Assembly (NCBI GenBank): GCA_036702855.1
Contig: DATNQF010000107.1
Location: 33,558-97,557, forward strand
Direction: 5' to 3'
Source of the DNA: JACVSF01 sp036702855
GTDB lineage: Bacteria > Cyanobacteriota > Cyanobacteriia > Phormidesmidales > Phormidesmidaceae
DNA: 64,000 nucleotides
This document shows, piece after piece, positions 26,050 through 34,659 of the stretch (position 1 is its first letter; each line of letters starts with the position of its first letter). A model generated the notes under the pieces. That model did no database searches, was not told where the DNA came from, and worked only from the letters and a program-made list of their open reading frames with translations. The translations under genes were made by a program, and so were the position numbers.

Positions 26050-27759
26050 GTGGCTTGCTTAAAACGGATGTTGGATTGGCAGAGCAGTTTTAGTAGAACT
26101 CGTCGTAAGACTCGCAACTACGGGAATGGTTGGGTAATAGCCGTGAGTGCGATCGCACTCCTGATGGTATCCCCCATTTTGGTTGTGCTCAGCAGTGTCT
26201 TTACCAACTCCAGCGACATCTGGAACCACCTGGCGACAACCGTTCTGCCTCAGTACATCCAACATTCCCTCGCGCTGATGGTTGGCGTCGGCATTGGGGT
26301 CCTGTTAATCGGCATTACCACAGCCTGGCTAGTGACAATGTGCCGCTTTCCCGGCAGTCGCTATTTTGAATGGGCCTTGCTGCTGCCGCTTGCGGCTCCA
26401 GCGTACCTGTTGGCCTACACTTACACTGACGTTCTAGACTACTTTGGCCCGGTCCAAACAGGTCTGCGCACCGTCTTTGACTGGCAACGCGCCACCGACT
26501 ACTGGTTTCCCAATATTCGCTCGGTCTGGGGAGCCGTACTGCTCTTTAGTCTCACCCTCTACCCCTATGTCTACATGCTGACGCGGGTAGCCTTTCTAGA
26601 GCAATCTACAGCGACGTTAGAAGCTAGCCGTTCCTTAGGCTGTGGCCCTTGGCGTAGTTTCTGGACGGTAGCCCTACCCTTGGCAAGACCTGCCATTGCC
26701 GCTGGAACAGCGCTGGCCCTCATGGAAACGTTGAATGACTTTGGCACTGTCGAGTATTTCAGCGTCCCCACCTTTACAACTGGAATTTACCGCACCTGGT
26801 TTGGCATGGGGGATCGGGTTGCTGCTGTGCAGTTGGCCGCCGTTCTTCTCATGTTCATCTTTGCCCTCATCCTGCTAGAGCGTTGGTCTCGTCGTCAGGC
26901 CCGCTACTACCAAACCCAAGGATGCAAGGCACGTCAGTCAAGCTACAAACTAAGTGGATGGCGAGCAGGGCTAGCATTCCTGGCCTGTCTACTACCCGTG
27001 ACGTTGGGCCTGTTGGTTCCACTAGGGTTGCTGCTCTCAATGACTGTCCGCAACCTGGACGAAACCTTAGACAGCAGCTTTTGGCAGTTGGGAAGCCATA
27101 GCCTCATTTTGGCAGGGCTAACCGCCCTCCTCGCCATGGGGCTCTCCCTCGTGATGGCCTATGGGGTGCGGCTAAACAACACCTCTCCGCTACGGTTAGG
27201 CGTGCGGCTGGCTTCTTTGGGTTATGCAGTGCCAGGCGCCGTGATTGCCGTGGGCATTCTGGTGCCGCTGGCTCAATTTGACAATGCTCTTGATGACTGG
27301 ATGCAAGCTAGTTTTGGCATCTCTACTGGGCTGCTGCTCAGTGGCACCATCGTGGCTCTGGTCTTTGCTTACCTAGTGCGTTTTTTAGCGGTTGCCTTTG
27401 GCACGGTTGAGTCGGGGCTGGCGAAAATTCGCCCTACCCTGGATGACGCCTCACGCAGTCTAGGCTACGGGCCAATGAATACATTGGCCAAGGTTCATGC
27501 CCCTCTCATGGGCAGCAGTTTGCTAACAGCGCTGATGCTGGTGTTTGTGGACGTGATGAAAGAACTGCCGGCTACCATGGTGATTCGTCCCTTCAACTTC
27601 GATACCCTGGCCGTGCGGGTGTATCAGTATGCTGCCGATGAGCGGCTGGTCGAGGCATCGGGGCCGGCTTTGGCAATTATTCTGGCCGGACTGGTGCCTG
27701 TCATTTTCTTAAGCTGGCAAATCACGGCAACTCAGACATCGGGTTCAGAAAAGGCATAA
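26050..27759 (+). CDS. Iron(III)-type ABC transporter permease (FutB/FbpB-like)
   Basis: A 569-residue inner-membrane protein built of two BPD_transp_1 halves, as in FbpB/SfuB/FutB permeases. The EAA-type loop appears twice: TLEASRSLGCGPWRSFWTVALPLARPAI in the first half and TLDDASRSLGYGPMNTLAKVHAPLMGSS in the second. About twelve hydrophobic segments are present. The frame starts at GTG 26050; ATG 26068 is an alternative. No binding protein or ATPase gene is adjacent, so the rest of the importer must be elsewhere, as with split fut genes in other cyanobacteria. Ferric iron is the likely substrate, by family resemblance. Confidence 0.85.
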   Translation: MACLKRMLDWQSSFSRTRRKTRNYGNGWVIAVSAIALLMVSPILVVLSSVFTNSSDIWNHLATTVLPQYIQHSLALMVGVGIGVLLIGITTAWLVTMCRFPGSRYFEWALLLPLAAPAYLLAYTYTDVLDYFGPVQTGLRTVFDWQRATDYWFPNIRSVWGAVLLFSLTLYPYVYMLTRVAFLEQSTATLEASRSLGCGPWRSFWTVALPLARPAIAAGTALALMETLNDFGTVEYFSVPTFTTGIYRTWFGMGDRVAAVQLAAVLLMFIFALILLERWSRRQARYYQTQGCKARQSSYKLSGWRAGLAFLACLLPVTLGLLVPLGLLLSMTVRNLDETLDSSFWQLGSHSLILAGLTALLAMGLSLVMAYGVRLNNTSPLRLGVRLASLGYAVPGAVIAVGILVPLAQFDNALDDWMQASFGISTGLLLSGTIVALVFAYLVRFLAVAFGTVESGLAKIRPTLDDASRSLGYGPMNTLAKVHAPLMGSSLLTALMLVFVDVMKELPATMVIRPFNFDTLAVRVYQYAADERLVEASGPALAIILAGLVPVIFLSWQITATQTSGSEKA

Positions 27760-27821
27760 AAATTCCGTTGGGTTAGCACCCTAGCGTTATAGGATCAAGG
27801 CCGATTAACTGAACCCGGCCT

Positions 27822-28493
27822 ATGTCTTCAACCCTCAATGCTGCTGCCACCGAGGCCGCTGCCTGGATGATCTCTCCTGACCTCCCCGACCCGTTGCCCC
27901 AGTTCTCTCGCCCGCTGAAGCTAGGGGTTTTAGCCTCAGGTAATGGCAGCAACCTGGAGGCCATTGCCCAAGCCATCCAAGATGGACAGCTTCAGGCCAA
28001 AGTTGAGGTCCTAATCTACAACAACCCCTCGGCTGGAGTAGCCCAGCGGGCCGAGCGGTGGGGCATTCCATCCGTCTTACTCAACCACCGCGACTTTTCC
28101 TCCCGCGAAGCCCTAGAAGCTCAAATCATTCAAGTCCTGAAGACCCATCAAGTGGAGTGGGTGATCATGGCCGGATGGATGCGTCGTGTCACAGAGGAGC
28201 TGATTAGCGCCTTTCCCCACCGCATCTTAAACATTCACCCCAGTTTGCTTCCCAGCTTTCCCGGCATTCGTGCGGTAGAACAAGCTCTCACCGCAGGTGT
28301 TAAATTTTCCGGCTGCACCGTTCACTACGTTGAACTCGAAGTAGACAGCGGCCCCATCATCATGCAAGCTGCCGTCCCCATCCTGCCAGACGACACGCCG
28401 GAACGCTTACAAGCCCGCATTCAGGTGCAGGAGCATCGGATCTATCCGGCTGCGATCGCACTGGCTGCCGCTGATGCTTTCAAAGAGGAGTGA
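27822..28493 (+). CDS. purN: Phosphoribosylglycinamide formyltransferase
   Basis: A 223-residue enzyme that moves a formyl group from 10-formyl-THF to GAR, step three of purine synthesis. After an N-terminal extension of about 30 residues come LGVLASGNGSNLEAI (phosphate-binding loop), the catalytic NIHPSLLPSFPG (Asn and His), and GCTVHYVELEVDSGPII with the catalytic Asp. It begins 62 bp after the permease gene. The N-terminal extension could mean the true start lies further downstream, but no in-frame ATG close to LKLGVL is better placed. Confidence 0.95.
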   Translation: MSSTLNAAATEAAAWMISPDLPDPLPQFSRPLKLGVLASGNGSNLEAIAQAIQDGQLQAKVEVLIYNNPSAGVAQRAERWGIPSVLLNHRDFSSREALEAQIIQVLKTHQVEWVIMAGWMRRVTEELISAFPHRILNIHPSLLPSFPGIRAVEQALTAGVKFSGCTVHYVELEVDSGPIIMQAAVPILPDDTPERLQARIQVQEHRIYPAAIALAAADAFKEE

Positions 28494-28556
28494 GCAGAGC
28501 AGAGAGCCAAGGAGAAACAAGTTTCGCTGTCTTCCCCAAATCTAGCTACAGATAAT

Positions 28557-28590
28557 ATTGCAGGAGTACAGGACTCTGTGCTCCTGCAAT
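28557..28590 (+). terminator. Hairpin downstream of purN
   Basis: A 15-bp stem with one G-T pair (28557-28571 with 28576-28590) and a 4-base loop, 64 bp after the purN stop. No T run follows, so it may stabilise the 3' end instead of terminating. Confidence 0.5.
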
Positions 28591-28737
28591 GCTTGTAGTT
28601 CTAATACAGTGAACTGGTTCAATCAAGGACTTTGACTTTTAGTGTCTTATGCCACTTCAAGAAGTGTCTTCACTTTCCGGAAGGTAGACACCTAGCCCTG
28701 AAGACAGGATTAGTTAGTGAATTAACTGGATACGAAA

Positions 28738-28947
28738 ATGCTAAAGTCAGCAAACAAGACAGCCTCTCAAGTTTCTCTCGAATCCATTGTTCGCCAAGCT
28801 CTTGCAGTAGGTGAGTTGTCGCCTGAGGCAGAGAATTCTATTCGCCAAGTCTGTGCCTCAGGAAAATTAGCGGCTGACGACAAGCGAATTCTAGAAATCC
28901 TAGAAGATGCGATCGCAAATAACTGTATTAAGCGCACTGGCTATTAA
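28738..28947 (+). CDS. Small conserved hypothetical protein
   Basis: A 69-residue soluble protein, mostly helical (SQVSLESIVRQALAVGELSPEAENSIRQVCASGK..DKRILEILEDAIANNCIKRTGY). I do not know a function. The ATG has no strong ribosome binding site, but the composition and the HIP1 octamer inside the coding region match real genes here. It lies 245 bp after purN. Confidence 0.6.
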   Translation: MLKSANKTASQVSLESIVRQALAVGELSPEAENSIRQVCASGKLAADDKRILEILEDAIANNCIKRTGY

Positions 28948-29068
28948 AACTCAGCCATTAAAACCCATATCTAAAACCAATATCTGAAACCAAATTTCAC
29001 ACCAAAATTTGGAGTTGGATTCAAGCCCTGGGGCTATAGCATGGGAAAAACTGGCTGACCTTCTTTCC

Positions 29069-29473
29069 ATGCGGCTACCCGACGAACCCAATTCCCCAAC
29101 TCAGATCAACATCATCCCCATGATTGATGTTGTCTTTGCAGTTCTGACCTTTTTCATTTTTGCCAGTCTGCACTTCACCCAAGCAGAAGGGTTGCCCGTC
29201 AATCTGCCCAAAGCGATTACTGGCGAGGCTCAAACCCAAACAAGCATTACCTTAACCATCAGTGCCCAAGGCGAGATTTTTCTGGGCGATCAACCTGTAG
29301 CTCCTGACCAACTTCTAACGGTTATGCGAACCTTAGTTCCGACAGGAGAAACGGGTGTGGTCGTTATTCGCGCAGATGCTCAAGTCCCCCACGGTCAGGT
29401 CGTTGCCGTTATGGATATCCTGCGACGGTTGCAGGGTATCCAATTAGCGATCGCAACGCAACCAACGCCCTAG
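29069..29473 (+). CDS. exbD: ExbD/TolR-family biopolymer transport protein
   Basis: A 134-residue membrane protein. I take the ATG at 29069 because it gives the usual ExbD layout: a short cytosolic head, then INIIPMIDVVFAVLTFFIFASLHFTQ, whose membrane helix carries the essential Asp of the proton path, then a periplasmic domain. A TTG 60 bases upstream is possible. ExbD works with ExbB and TonB to drive uptake of iron complexes through outer-membrane receptors. No exbB or tonB gene is in this window, so it either pairs with distant genes or belongs to another motor complex. It is directly upstream of furA. Confidence 0.8.
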   Translation: MRLPDEPNSPTQINIIPMIDVVFAVLTFFIFASLHFTQAEGLPVNLPKAITGEAQTQTSITLTISAQGEIFLGDQPVAPDQLLTVMRTLVPTGETGVVVIRADAQVPHGQVVAVMDILRRLQGIQLAIATQPTP

Positions 29474-29499
29474 CGCTTCTTCGCTACTTACTGATGACG

Positions 29500-29577
29500 A
29501 TTCTCAATAAGAGCTACCCTCTTGCAAATAGCAAGGTTTATCTACTAACATTCTCAATAAGTGAACCCTTATTGAGA
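29500..29577. promoter_or_regulatory. Three FurA-box-like cores before furA
   Basis: ATTCTCAATAAG occurs at 29500-29511 and again at 29550-29561. The second copy forms a perfect 10-bp inverted repeat with CTTATTGAGA at 29568-29577. As I recall, the FurA box described in Anabaena has an ATTCTCAATAA core, and furA is autoregulated there. The distal copy lies 88 bp before the furA ATG and the inverted pair ends 10 bp before it, overlapping the ribosome binding region. Autorepression is the likely role. Confidence 0.6.
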
Positions 29578-29587
29578 GGTAGACGGC

Positions 29588-30043
29588 ATGACCGCCTATA
29601 CCACTTCAGCCCTTAAAGCCGAATTGAACGAACGCGGCTGGCGAATGACTCCCCAACGGGAAATCATTCTGACAACTTTCAAAGACTTACCAGAAGGAGA
29701 GCACCTCAGCGCAGAAGATTTGCGCGAGGTGCTTAAAGATCAGGGTGAAGAGGTCAGCCTGTCTACCATTTATCGCAACCTCAAACTCATGGCTCGTATG
29801 GGCATTTTACGGGAGTTAGAGCTAGCGGAGGGACACAAGCGCTATGAACTCAACCAGCCTTCACCCCACCACCACCACCATCTAATTTGCGTTCGTTGTA
29901 ACAAAACAATTGAGTTTAAAAACGACTCTGTCCTAAAAGTTGGGGCAAGAACGGCAGAGAAGTCAGGCTACCATCTGCTCGACTGTCAACTCACCATTCA
30001 CGCGGTGTGTCCAACCTGCCAACGATCGCTTTTGCCCGTTTAA
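29588..30043 (+). CDS. furA: FurA-type ferric uptake regulator
   Basis: A 151-residue DNA-binding regulator of iron homeostasis that represses iron-uptake genes when loaded with Fe(II). The N-terminal winged helix spans about 10-85 (GWRMTPQREIIL, LSTIYRNLKLM). A His-rich metal loop (SPHHHHHLICVRC) follows, and then the dimerisation domain. Five Cys sit at 101, 104, 133, 141 and 144, the same positions as in Anabaena FurA, and Cys141 is in a Cys-Pro heme-binding motif (CPTC). This supports the FurA assignment over PerR or Zur. It starts right behind candidate FurA boxes, implying autoregulation. Confidence 0.93.
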   Translation: MTAYTTSALKAELNERGWRMTPQREIILTTFKDLPEGEHLSAEDLREVLKDQGEEVSLSTIYRNLKLMARMGILRELELAEGHKRYELNQPSPHHHHHLICVRCNKTIEFKNDSVLKVGARTAEKSGYHLLDCQLTIHAVCPTCQRSLLPV

Positions 30044-30056
30044 TTAGCTGAACCAA

Positions 30057-30100
30057 CCAAGCTCTTCTTGTTAGCTGGGTGCTTCTTCCCTTGAGCTTGG
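30057..30100 (+). terminator. Long-loop inverted repeat after furA
   Basis: CCAAGCTC and GAGCTTGG are 8-bp arms 28 bases apart, beginning 14 bp after the furA stop. This is a weak terminator candidate because the loop is long and no T run follows. Confidence 0.35.
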
Positions 30101-30323
30101 CCAAGGTGCAAACGAAATCCGAAATTGTCTAACCAAAAAATAATTCACTGAGAATGCACTAGTAAAATCTTCAGAAAAAATAGCTTCTTACGCAGTAGCC
30201 AAAAGGCAGGTTAGTAAGCACTCATTCAGTCCAAACAAATGTTTCCCTCCCCCAGGGGAGAGAAGAAGGCACCGAGTCAAATGCAGTAGCCTTGGGAAGT
30301 TGTCTGCCACCTCGTGTGAGCCA

Positions 30324-30665
30324 ATGGACCCATTGCTTCAATTTATTGCTCTGACAATTGTCAGGCTAAATCAACTTGTCCAGCCCATTCTCGTTCCGCT
30401 CTGCTTCATCACAGCTTGGACTGTGGTAGTTCTGGTGGTTTGGAACATTGTTGCTGCAGCCCGAGAGGGGATTTCTAGGGCCAAACAAATGCACCAAATC
30501 CCCTGTGCGGACTGCCGCTACTTTACCAACAGCCATTTCTTGAAGTGTCCTATTAATCCCACTCTGGCACTCTCGGAAGAAGCCATTGGTTGCCGTGATT
30601 TTGAAAGTATCAAGCCCTTCAAGCCTGCAAAAGAGAGCAGAATAAAAGACAGCACCCTCGTCTGA
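30324..30665 (+). CDS. Membrane-anchored Cys-rich protein, unknown
   Basis: A 113-residue protein from the ATG at 30324; a TTG 24 bases upstream is also in frame. It has one transmembrane helix (about 19-44: ILVPLCFITAWTVVVLVVWNIVAA), then a soluble tail with CADCRYF, LKCPINP and IGCRDF. These four Cys may form a small metal or redox site. I have the impression of a cyanobacterial conserved protein but cannot name a function. The acyltransferase gene follows 12 bp later, so the two may share an mRNA. Confidence 0.65.
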   Translation: MDPLLQFIALTIVRLNQLVQPILVPLCFITAWTVVVLVVWNIVAAAREGISRAKQMHQIPCADCRYFTNSHFLKCPINPTLALSEEAIGCRDFESIKPFKPAKESRIKDSTLV

Positions 30666-30677
30666 GTTGAGCTTCTT

Positions 30678-32084
30678 TTGGTCACACGGCATTGCGTTCA
30701 ACCCCGTCTGGAGTTTATTCCACCTAACTACAATCCTTGGTTTGTGCGGCTGGTTCACACCGCGCTGCCGCTGCTGCTGAAGGTGCGAGTGCGAAGTTGG
30801 CTACCCGCAGGCATTCGCAAAGTTCATTGTCAGCAGGTAGACATCCTGGCCGAGAGCTATTCTCAGTTTCAGCAGGGCAAAATTCGGCTTCTGCTGGCCT
30901 TTCGCCATGGGGAGGTAGACGACCCCTTGGGCATGGCTTATCTCTTCTCCCGCGCTTTACCCCGTACAGCAAAGCAGAAAAGTATTGCCCTTAAATACCC
31001 AATCCACAGCTACTTCATGTATGACCGGGGTATGCCGCTCTGGGCTGGACGCTGGCTGGGCTGGCTTTTCTCCCGACTTGGAGGCATTCCGGTACATCGA
31101 GGCCGCAGGCTAGACTTAAAAGCTATTAAAGCCGTTCGAGAGAAACTGCTGACCGGGGAGATGCCTGTAGGCATTGCCCCAGAAGGAGCCACTAACGGCC
31201 ACAGTGAGAGCCTCAGTGCCTTAGAACCGGGTACCGCTCAACTGGCCTTTTGGTGCGTCGAAGATCTGCAAAAGGCAGGGCGCTCAGAGCGTGTCCTGCT
31301 ATTGCCTATTGGAATCCAATATCACTACCCTCACCCCAACTGGGCTGCGCTCAATAGACTCATGGGCCAATTGGAGGCTGATGTGGGACTGCCCGCTTCA
31401 ACCTTCGTAGAGCCGGAGCAGGCGACAACCGACGACTACTACAACCGCTTAATTCGACTGGGCAACCATCTGCTTTCGCAGATGGAGCAGTTTTATCAAC
31501 GCTTTTTCCATCGGGATTTAACGTCACCGCTAGCCGCCACAGTGGGCGACGAAGACCCTAACATTGGTCCAAGACTCGAAAAGTTACTCCACGCATCCTT
31601 AAGCGTAGGTGAGGAGTTTTTTGGCTTACCTAGCAATGGCGGCGTTGCGACCCGTTGCCGTCGGCTGGAGGAAGCAGGTTGGGCTTATACCTACCGAGAA
31701 GACATAGACTCTATTGCTGCCCTTTCACCTGTAGAGCGGGGGCTAGCTGATTGGATCGCCGAGGTTGCCAGCCTAACCACCCGCCACATGAGGCTGGTGG
31801 AAAGCTTTGTCGCAGTGACAGACCACTATGTAAGAGACAAGCCTAGCTTCGAGCGCTTTGCCGAAACCACGCTGATTTTGTTCGACCTGGTCGAGCGGCT
31901 GAAGGGAACTAAAGTCCCTCGTCGACCTCAGCTGGGCTGGCGCGATGTGACACTTACCGTCGGGCAGCCGCTCGATATTTGCGATCGCTGGTCGGATTAC
32001 TGCCAAGGCCATCGAGCAGCGAAACAAGCTGTAGAGCGGCTAACCCAAGATCTTCAAACGGCGTTGGAAAAACTCATTCAATAG
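30678..32084 (+). CDS. PlsC-type acyltransferase with long C-terminal region
   Basis: A 468-residue protein. The first 240 residues carry the 1-acylglycerol-3-phosphate acyltransferase pattern: HX4D at His77-Asp82 (FRHGEVDDP), a G-I-P-V-H-R-G motif (GGIPVHRGRR), and EG in IAPEGATNG. The remaining 230 residues are helical and unassigned. The best start I can see is a TTG at 30678, with no in-frame ATG in the next 240 bases. Membrane glycerolipid synthesis or remodelling is likely. The acyl donor cannot be told from sequence. It follows the Cys-rich protein gene by 12 bp. Confidence 0.82.
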   Translation: MVTRHCVQPRLEFIPPNYNPWFVRLVHTALPLLLKVRVRSWLPAGIRKVHCQQVDILAESYSQFQQGKIRLLLAFRHGEVDDPLGMAYLFSRALPRTAKQKSIALKYPIHSYFMYDRGMPLWAGRWLGWLFSRLGGIPVHRGRRLDLKAIKAVREKLLTGEMPVGIAPEGATNGHSESLSALEPGTAQLAFWCVEDLQKAGRSERVLLLPIGIQYHYPHPNWAALNRLMGQLEADVGLPASTFVEPEQATTDDYYNRLIRLGNHLLSQMEQFYQRFFHRDLTSPLAATVGDEDPNIGPRLEKLLHASLSVGEEFFGLPSNGGVATRCRRLEEAGWAYTYREDIDSIAALSPVERGLADWIAEVASLTTRHMRLVESFVAVTDHYVRDKPSFERFAETTLILFDLVERLKGTKVPRRPQLGWRDVTLTVGQPLDICDRWSDYCQGHRAAKQAVERLTQDLQTALEKLIQ

Positions 32085-32194
32085 CGCAGTTAAACAGAAC
32101 GAATATTCGACAAAACACTTTGCGGTTGCGGAAATGTCGGATATCCCTACCCATAAGCCACACAAACCGCATTGAGCTGGTTACAGGAAGGCTG

Positions 32195-32207
32195 TTACGT
32201 TTTGTAA
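32195..32207. promoter_or_regulatory. Second copy of TTACGTTTTGTAA
   Basis: The 13-base imperfect palindrome seen in the RND/LprI divergent region (11515-11527, other strand) recurs here, 25 bp before a small gene. It may be an operator, but one shared 13-mer within 64 kb is not unexpected by chance. Confidence 0.25.
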
Positions 32208-32232
32208 ACGAAACGTTCACAACCGCAGCCCC

Positions 32233-32430
32233 ATGAATCCTAATCCCGAAATGAAACCCAAGGTCCGCTGGAAAAAGCTTCTCCTCCACGGCAGCCTATG
32301 GGTATCGACAGAAGTTCTTTTAGGGGCAGTTGGGTTGGATAATTTGGCAGATTACAGCGAATTTTTAATGCAAAGCCGATTGAGTACCCATCTGATGGAG
32401 GTTGTGTCGAACGTCGTCACGATGCTCTAA
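32233..32430 (+). CDS. Small hypothetical protein
   Basis: A 65-residue protein with a basic head (MNPNPEMKPKVRWKKLLLHGSLW) and an amphipathic to hydrophobic centre (VSTEVLLGAVGLDNLADYSEF). No family is recognised, and the ATG lacks a strong ribosome binding site. It lies alone between the acyltransferase and PBP1A genes, so it is a moderate-confidence gene. Confidence 0.5.
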   Translation: MNPNPEMKPKVRWKKLLLHGSLWVSTEVLLGAVGLDNLADYSEFLMQSRLSTHLMEVVSNVVTML

Positions 32431-32581
32431 GGTGGCTAGCTGTTCTGACGCAACAGGCAAGACCACGCCGACTGAAGTTTAGCCAATCCTTTGTGCTTAC
32501 AGTTGGATAAAAGGACCCATTTTGAGGAGTTCCTAAAGGGGCACAAGTTACAATGCTGATTTCTAAAGAAATTGGTATGCT

Positions 32582-32613
32582 CTGTTGTAGCTCTTCCGGA
32601 GAAGCTACAACAG
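32582..32613. terminator. Stable hairpin before the PBP1A gene
   Basis: An 11-bp perfect stem (CTGTTGTAGCT with AGCTACAACAG) encloses CTTCCGGAGA, which can pair further. It lies 56 bp before the PBP1A start and may be a terminator for the small upstream gene or a leader structure. No T run follows. Confidence 0.5.
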
Positions 32614-32668
32614 GACTGTAGAAAGACAAGACCTGTGTCCCTTTAGTAAGCGCAGTTAGATAGCCACA

Positions 32669-34591
32669 GTGTCAACAACAATTCGGCATTCGCGATCGCA
32701 ACCCCAACCCATCCGACGCTCTCCCAAGTTCCTGAAGTACATTCAGGACGTGGGTCAAGTCACGGTAGCTACCCTCCTCGGTAGCACCATGATTGTCAGC
32801 TCCGTGGTCGCCGGGGGTTTAGTTGGGTTGGCTATCAGCTTTCGCAACCTGCCGGACGTAAGGGTTCTGCGCAACTACGTCCCCAGCGAAACCAGCTACA
32901 TCTACGACATCAAGGGCACCCTGCTTTACAGCCTGCATGACGAAGCTAACCGTGAGGTCGTCGATCTCAACGATATTTCTCCCAACCTGAAGCGGGCTGT
33001 CCTAGCGATTGAAGATAGTTACTTCTACTCCCACAACGGTATCAACCCCAGCAGCATCGGGCGAGCTGTGCTAGCCAATTTTGTCGCCGGACAAACGGTG
33101 GAAGGGGGGTCAACCGTCACCATGCAGTTGGTGAAAAACCTTTTCCTTACACCAGAGCGGGCCGTCAGTCGTAAAGTTGCTGAGGCCGTTTTGGCGCTAC
33201 GGCTAGAGCAAATCTTCTCCAAGGATGAAATTCTGGAGATGTACCTTAACCAGGTTTACTGGGGCCACAACAACTACGGTGTAGAGACCGCTGCCCAGAG
33301 CTACTTCAACAAATCAGCCAAAGATCTAAATTTGGGTGAGGCCGCCATGATGGGCGGTTTAATTCAGGCTCCAGAAGACTATAGCCCCTTCGTCAACTAC
33401 AAGTTAGCTAAGCAACGGCAGGCCACCGTGCTCAGCCGAATGCGGCAATTGGGCTGGATTACGGCTCAAGAAGAGGCTGCCGCGCGAGACCAACCCCTCA
33501 AGATTGGTGAGATTAAGTCTTTCCGAAGCAGCATTGCCCCCTACGTCACCGAGGCAGCCGTCGAAGAACTCAGGGAGAAGTTTGGTAAGGAATCTGTCCT
33601 GAAGGGAGGAATGCGGGTTCAAACCACCGTAGATTTGAACATGCAGCGCATTGCAGAAGACACGGTCAAGCGCAATCATGCTGTGCTGCGCCAGCGAGGT
33701 CTGTATGCCGACCAGATGGCTTTGGTTGCAGTTGACCCCCGCACTCACTTTGTCAAAGCAATGGTCGGTGGCGTAGACTACAGCGCCAGCCAGTTCAATC
33801 GCGCCATCCAAGCCCATCGTCAACCGGGTTCGGCCTTCAAGCCCTTTGTATATTACGCAGCCTTCGCTACAGGCCGATACACCCCAGATAGCCTAATATC
33901 CGACAACCCAGTTAGCTACCCCGATGGCTACGGATATTACAGCCCTAAGAACTACGACGGTAGCTTCATGGGAAGCATTCCCATTCGTCGAGCTTTGGAG
34001 CTTTCCCGCAACATTCCAGCCATTCGTCTAGGGCAGGCTGTCGGCATCAATCAGATCATTGAACTTTGCCGAACGCTAGGCATCAAAAGCCCTATGGAGT
34101 CAGTGGTTTCCCTTCCGCTAGGGGCAGTGGACTTGACTCCGATGGAAATGGCTGGAGCCTATGCCACATTTGCCAGCAATGGTTGGTACGCTCCCTCTAC
34201 GTTCATCGTGCAGGTGACAGACAGCAGTGGCAACATCATTCTCGATAACACCCCCCGGCCCCAACTGGTGCTAGACCCTTGGGCAACCGCCGCCTTAAAC
34301 GACGTGCTGCAAGGAGTCGTAGCCCGAGGCACAGGCACCGCTGCGCAGCTAGGCCGCCCAACTGCCGGAAAAACTGGAACAACAGATTCCCAGCGGGACA
34401 TTTGGTTTGTCGGATATGTTCCCCAGTTAGCAACCGCTATTTGGGTGGGCAATGATAACTATAGCCCGCTTGGCGTTGGTGCCACAGGAGGAGGCTATGT
34501 TGCTCCCGTTTGGCGCGACTTTATGCAACAGGCACTTGCTAACCAACCTGCTGAGGACTTTAAGCGCCCTTCTGAATTTGTGCGGCCTTAA
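32669..34591 (+). CDS. Class A penicillin-binding protein 1A family
   Basis: A 640-residue bifunctional peptidoglycan synthase, anchored by one N-terminal helix (about 32-60). The GT51 glycosyltransferase has catalytic Glu115 in AIEDSYFYSHNGI, then EGGSTVTMQLVKN and KVAEAVLALRLEQ. The transpeptidase has the SxxK nucleophile Ser388-Lys391 (PGSAFKP), an SxN-type LSRN, and KTGT at 568-571. It starts with GTG at 32669, giving a normal cytosolic head. Polymerises and cross-links wall strands. In cyanobacteria such PBPs also affect cell shape and, in some strains, filament features. It is a lone gene. Confidence 0.95.
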   Translation: MSTTIRHSRSQPQPIRRSPKFLKYIQDVGQVTVATLLGSTMIVSSVVAGGLVGLAISFRNLPDVRVLRNYVPSETSYIYDIKGTLLYSLHDEANREVVDLNDISPNLKRAVLAIEDSYFYSHNGINPSSIGRAVLANFVAGQTVEGGSTVTMQLVKNLFLTPERAVSRKVAEAVLALRLEQIFSKDEILEMYLNQVYWGHNNYGVETAAQSYFNKSAKDLNLGEAAMMGGLIQAPEDYSPFVNYKLAKQRQATVLSRMRQLGWITAQEEAAARDQPLKIGEIKSFRSSIAPYVTEAAVEELREKFGKESVLKGGMRVQTTVDLNMQRIAEDTVKRNHAVLRQRGLYADQMALVAVDPRTHFVKAMVGGVDYSASQFNRAIQAHRQPGSAFKPFVYYAAFATGRYTPDSLISDNPVSYPDGYGYYSPKNYDGSFMGSIPIRRALELSRNIPAIRLGQAVGINQIIELCRTLGIKSPMESVVSLPLGAVDLTPMEMAGAYATFASNGWYAPSTFIVQVTDSSGNIILDNTPRPQLVLDPWATAALNDVLQGVVARGTGTAAQLGRPTAGKTGTTDSQRDIWFVGYVPQLATAIWVGNDNYSPLGVGATGGGYVAPVWRDFMQQALANQPAEDFKRPSEFVRP

Positions 34592-34659
34592 TCAACGGCC
34601 TTTCAGTGCCCCTAATTGAATACCCTTGATCGATTGAGCGTTGATTTATCAAAGATTAA

